Assembly: GCA_039028895.1 (NCBI GenBank)
Contig: JBCCHF010000062.1
Location: forward strand, 1-26,043
DNA: 26,043 nt
Direction: 5' to 3'
Source: JAHDCJ01 sp039028895
GTDB lineage: Bacteria; Bacteroidota; Bacteroidia; Chitinophagales; Saprospiraceae
Under the pieces are notes generated by a model. The model was not told the DNA's origin, did not search any database, and saw only the letters and a program-made list of their open reading frames with translations. The number at the start of each line of letters is the position of its first letter. Position 1 is the first letter of the stretch. This document shows, piece after piece, positions 23,850 to 26,043 of this stretch. The position numbers were made by a program, and so were the translations under genes.

Positions 23850-24578
23850 ATGCATGCTTGGGAATATTTGTTGTTATGGGGAGCTGCCATTCTTGGAGGA
23901 TGGTTGGCCTATTTCCTCAAAGCAAGAAATGATAACCTGATTGGAGTACTCCTGTCTTTTAGTGGAGCCTATTTAATAGGAATTGTTTTCACACACCTTT
24001 TACCCGAAGTTTATGAAATGCAGGGCTATGCTGTAGGAGGGTATGTTTTGCTGGGATATTTCTTGCAATTACTGTTAGAATCGTTATCTAAAGGACTTGA
24101 ACATGGTCATATACATGCTGCTCATAAGCCTGAAAAAGGTTTCCTTTTTTCAATTATGATAGGTCTTGGTATCCATGCTTTCATGGAAGGAATTCCCCTT
24201 TCTGGGTTTGATATGTTGCATGATCACGATATGAATTACCTGCTTTTTGGGATTGTATTCCACAAGCTTCCGGCTGCTTTTGCCTTGGTATTACTGCTGT
24301 TATTGTCAGGGTATAAAGAAAGAATCGTGCTTATTTGTCTGCTTATTTTCTCAATCCTATCACCTTTGGGAGCATTTCTGGCGACTTTCTTCGGTGCTGG
24401 CACATTCTTACCACAAAAAACAATGGTCGCTATTGTAGCTGTAGTAATAGGCTCGTTCCTGCACATAGGAACAACTATATTGTTTGAGTCCGGAAGTCGG
24501 AAATCCCATAAGATCAATCCGCGGAAACTAATTGCTGTAATTGCCGGATTTGGCCTTTCACTGTTGTCGGGACATTAG
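23850..24578 (+). CDS. ZIP-family divalent metal transporter
   Basis: This 242-residue protein is predicted to have seven or eight membrane segments. ZIP features are HLLPEVYEM in an early segment, a His-containing cytoplasmic loop (HGHIHAAHK), the metal-site helix HAFMEGIPL and a following FHKLPAAFAL. It would import zinc, iron or a similar divalent cation across the cytoplasmic membrane. It begins 9 bp after the PAP2 stop and ends 8 bp from the convergent TPR gene. No metalloregulator site is evident upstream, so expression is likely tied to the preceding two genes. Confidence 0.88.
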   Translation: MHAWEYLLLWGAAILGGWLAYFLKARNDNLIGVLLSFSGAYLIGIVFTHLLPEVYEMQGYAVGGYVLLGYFLQLLLESLSKGLEHGHIHAAHKPEKGFLFSIMIGLGIHAFMEGIPLSGFDMLHDHDMNYLLFGIVFHKLPAAFALVLLLLLSGYKERIVLICLLIFSILSPLGAFLATFFGAGTFLPQKTMVAIVAVVIGSFLHIGTTILFESGSRKSHKINPRKLIAVIAGFGLSLLSGH

Positions 24579-24586
24579 TTGCGAAT

Positions 24587-24928
24587 TTATTCAAAATCAT
24601 CGTCGTCACCTAAAGCCAGTTTCGCTCCGGCTATTTCTTCAAGAGATTTTTGATCTCCTGCATTCTTGGCGACAACCATTCCAGCTTTATAAGTGAAAAA
24701 TGCATTTTCAATCTCACCTTTAGATTCATATAATTTGCCCAAATGGTAGTAAGTGCCTACATAGGTAGGGTCTTCCTGCTTGAGTCTTAGATAATAAGAA
24801 AGTGCAGAATCCTTTTCCTCTAACTTTTCATATTCTTTTGCTACAGCAAAAAGCAAGAACGGATCTCCTGGAGCATCTGCCAAATATTTCTTTAACAGGT
24901 CTAATCTTGGGGAGCTTTTTTTCTCCAT
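24587..24928 (-). CDS. Small TPR-containing protein
   Basis: This is a 113-residue soluble protein made largely of TPR-like helices: DPFLLFAVAKEYEKLEEKDS (20-39), TYYHLGKLYESKGEIENAF (59-77) and a third helix pair, ending in an acidic DDDDFE tail. No signal peptide or catalytic motif is seen, so it is probably a cytoplasmic adaptor. It is transcribed away from etfB, with its ATG at 24928 only 16 bases from the -7 element of the divergent gene, so the two may share control. The partner is unknown. Confidence 0.8.
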   Translation of the reverse strand: MEKKSSPRLDLLKKYLADAPGDPFLLFAVAKEYEKLEEKDSALSYYLRLKQEDPTYVGTYYHLGKLYESKGEIENAFFTYKAGMVVAKNAGDQKSLEEIAGAKLALGDDDDFE

Positions 24929-24943
24929 TTTATCAATTTAAAT

Positions 24944-24951
24944 TACCTTTG
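24944..24951 (+). promoter_or_regulatory. -7 element for the etfBA genes
   Basis: TACCTTTG followed by CA matches TAnnTTTG exactly, the same octamer as upstream of rpsO. The -33 is unclear. The implied leader before the etfB ATG (25079) is about 120 nt; apart from a 7-bp pairing of ACCTTCT (24968-24974) with AGAAGGT (25010-25016) no structure was recognised. Confidence 0.5.
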
Positions 24952-25078
24952 CAACGAATTTTCGCTAACCTTCTTTTTATCGTTAATTCCCATGGCTTAT
25001 AATCATTTCAGAAGGTGTTAAAATTCAAGCTTTTAAGTAAGTCAGGGACTATTTTGAAACCGAATTCAGGTTAAAATT

Positions 25079-25819
25079 ATGAAATTATTAGTTTGTATAA
25101 GTAAGACTCCTGAAACCACTTCCAAGATTTCTTTCGTAGATGAAGGCAAGGCATTCAATACACAGGGGGTACAGTATATCATGAATCCTTATGACGAATG
25201 GTATGCCCTCGTCAGAGCTCTCGAATTAAAGGAAGCCCATGGAGGTACCGTAACTGTTGTTAATGTAGGACCAGCATCAAACGAGACCGTAATTCGAAAA
25301 GGACTTGCGATTGGAGCTGATGATGCCGTAAGAATTGATGGTGAGCCGACTTCGGCCTGGTACGTAGCCAGTCAGATTGCAGCATTTGCAAAAGAAGAAA
25401 ACTTTGACATTATCTTCCTAGGTAAAGAAACTATCGATTATAATGGAGCAGAAGTTGGTTCCGCTTTGGCGGAATTGTTAGACATGCCTTTTTTGTCTTT
25501 TGCCAATAATCTGGAAATCGATGGAAACACAGCCACTGTTTCAAGAGAGATAGAAGGAGGTAATGAAATTCTCGAATTGGAAACCCCATTTGCAGTTAGC
25601 TCTGCTAAAGGTCTTGCAGAACAACGGATACCCAATATGAGAGGTATCATGATGGCCAAAAGAAAACCACTAAAGGTATTAGCGCCTATTGAAGTTGAAG
25701 AATTTGTAAAGATTACCGGATATAGCTTGCCTGATGAAAAGGGCGGTGTAAAACTTATTGATCCTGAAAATATGGATCAGTTAGTTGACTTACTCCATAA
25801 CGAAGCTAAAGTAATCTAA
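25079..25819 (+). CDS. etfB: Electron transfer flavoprotein beta subunit
   Basis: This 246-residue protein, from the ATG at 25079, begins MKLLVCISKTPETTSKISF, has the adenine-nucleotide-type fold, and carries the ETF-beta recognition region near 190 (AKGLAEQRIPNMRGIMMAKRKPL). It pairs with EtfA, holds AMP, and passes electrons from acyl-CoA dehydrogenases to the quinone pool via ETF-quinone oxidoreductase. etfA starts 28 bp downstream, and the pair is a normal operon. The nearby acyl-CoA carboxylase subunit fits with active acyl-CoA metabolism, but it is 16 kb away and unlinked. Confidence 0.95.
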   Translation: MKLLVCISKTPETTSKISFVDEGKAFNTQGVQYIMNPYDEWYALVRALELKEAHGGTVTVVNVGPASNETVIRKGLAIGADDAVRIDGEPTSAWYVASQIAAFAKEENFDIIFLGKETIDYNGAEVGSALAELLDMPFLSFANNLEIDGNTATVSREIEGGNEILELETPFAVSSAKGLAEQRIPNMRGIMMAKRKPLKVLAPIEVEEFVKITGYSLPDEKGGVKLIDPENMDQLVDLLHNEAKVI

Positions 25820-25847
25820 TTTCGAAAATCTGAAAATCTAATCATAA

Positions 25848-26043
25848 ATGTCAGTTTTAGTTTTTTGTTCATCCCCAGACGGTGAATTGAAGAAGTCGGC
25901 TCATGAAGTCGTCACTTATGGTAAAAAAACCGCAGAAATAATTGGTGGAGAGGTCGTTGCCCTTGTTTTGGGCGAAGTAAATGATGCTGGATCTCTTGGT
26001 AAGTATGGCGCATCAAAAGTGGTTCAGGTAGCAGACAATTCAC
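25848..26043 (+). CDS. etfA: Electron transfer flavoprotein alpha subunit (partial, 5' end only)
   Basis: From the ATG at 25848 there are 65 codons before the window ends. The visible N-terminus, MSVLVFCSSPDGELKKSAHE, followed by KTAEIIGGEVVALVLGEV and LGKYGASKVVQVAD, matches the ETF alpha N-terminal domain. The FAD-binding C-terminal part is outside the window. It is 28 bp downstream of etfB. Confidence 0.9.
   Translation, partial: MSVLVFCSSPDGELKKSAHEVVTYGKKTAEIIGGEVVALVLGEVNDAGSLGKYGASKVVQVADNS

Noticed and set aside
24961..25078. Possible riboswitch before etfB
   Set aside because: Only a 7-bp pairing with a 35-nt loop was found and no known aptamer consensus; kept as a note under the promoter entry.

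Overview
The window looks like chromosomal DNA from a member of the Bacteroidota, probably a Cytophagales-type marine or soil bacterium. Four things support this. Upstream regions carry the Bacteroidota -7 element TAnnTTTG instead of a -10 TATAAT. The primary sigma factor is short and lacks region 1.1. A PorT gene of the type IX secretion system lies next to ubiE. Shine-Dalgarno sequences are largely absent. The species cannot be named from the sequence alone.

Left edge (1-1991, minus strand): a compact, overlapping three-gene operon that is clearly more AT-rich (about 25% GC in three 60-base lines counted by hand) than the rest (about 42% in two lines). In transcription order it encodes a cupin/thiol-dioxygenase-like protein, an endonuclease/exonuclease/phosphatase (EEP) family enzyme, and a membrane-anchored coiled-coil and helical protein that runs off the window. 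It looks like accessory DNA and is the best candidate here for an undescribed system.

Envelope block (2212-7048, plus): a three-part fusion of a GT2 dolichyl-phosphate-sugar-synthase-like domain, a GT-C membrane glycosyltransferase and C-terminal TPRs, followed by a SAM methyltransferase and an LpxL/HtrB-type acyltransferase. An acyl-CoA carboxylase beta subunit (7081-8622) and a saccharopine-dehydrogenase-like reductase (8643-9689) follow on the same strand.

Information-processing block (9815-14337, plus): rpsO, a strong terminator, pnp, another terminator, the primary sigma factor rpoD, a terminator, and a small AcpH-like phosphodiesterase with a TTG start.

Middle and right (14339-26043): a minus-strand ubiE-porT-small membrane protein cluster lies divergent from engB (yihA) and a coupled glycerol-phosphate acyltransferase. 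Then come dapB (minus), a divergent aquaporin-like channel with an altered second NPA box, and a minus-strand glmM-cysteine desulfurase pair. A plus-strand methyltransferase-PAP2-ZIP transporter group follows, then a small TPR protein (minus), and etfB with the start of etfA.

No rRNA, tRNA, insertion sequence or CRISPR array was seen. Apart from the left operon, most of the window is housekeeping: RNA turnover and transcription, menaquinone, lysine/peptidoglycan and amino-sugar precursors, phospholipid acylation, FeS/thiol chemistry and acyl-CoA electron transfer.
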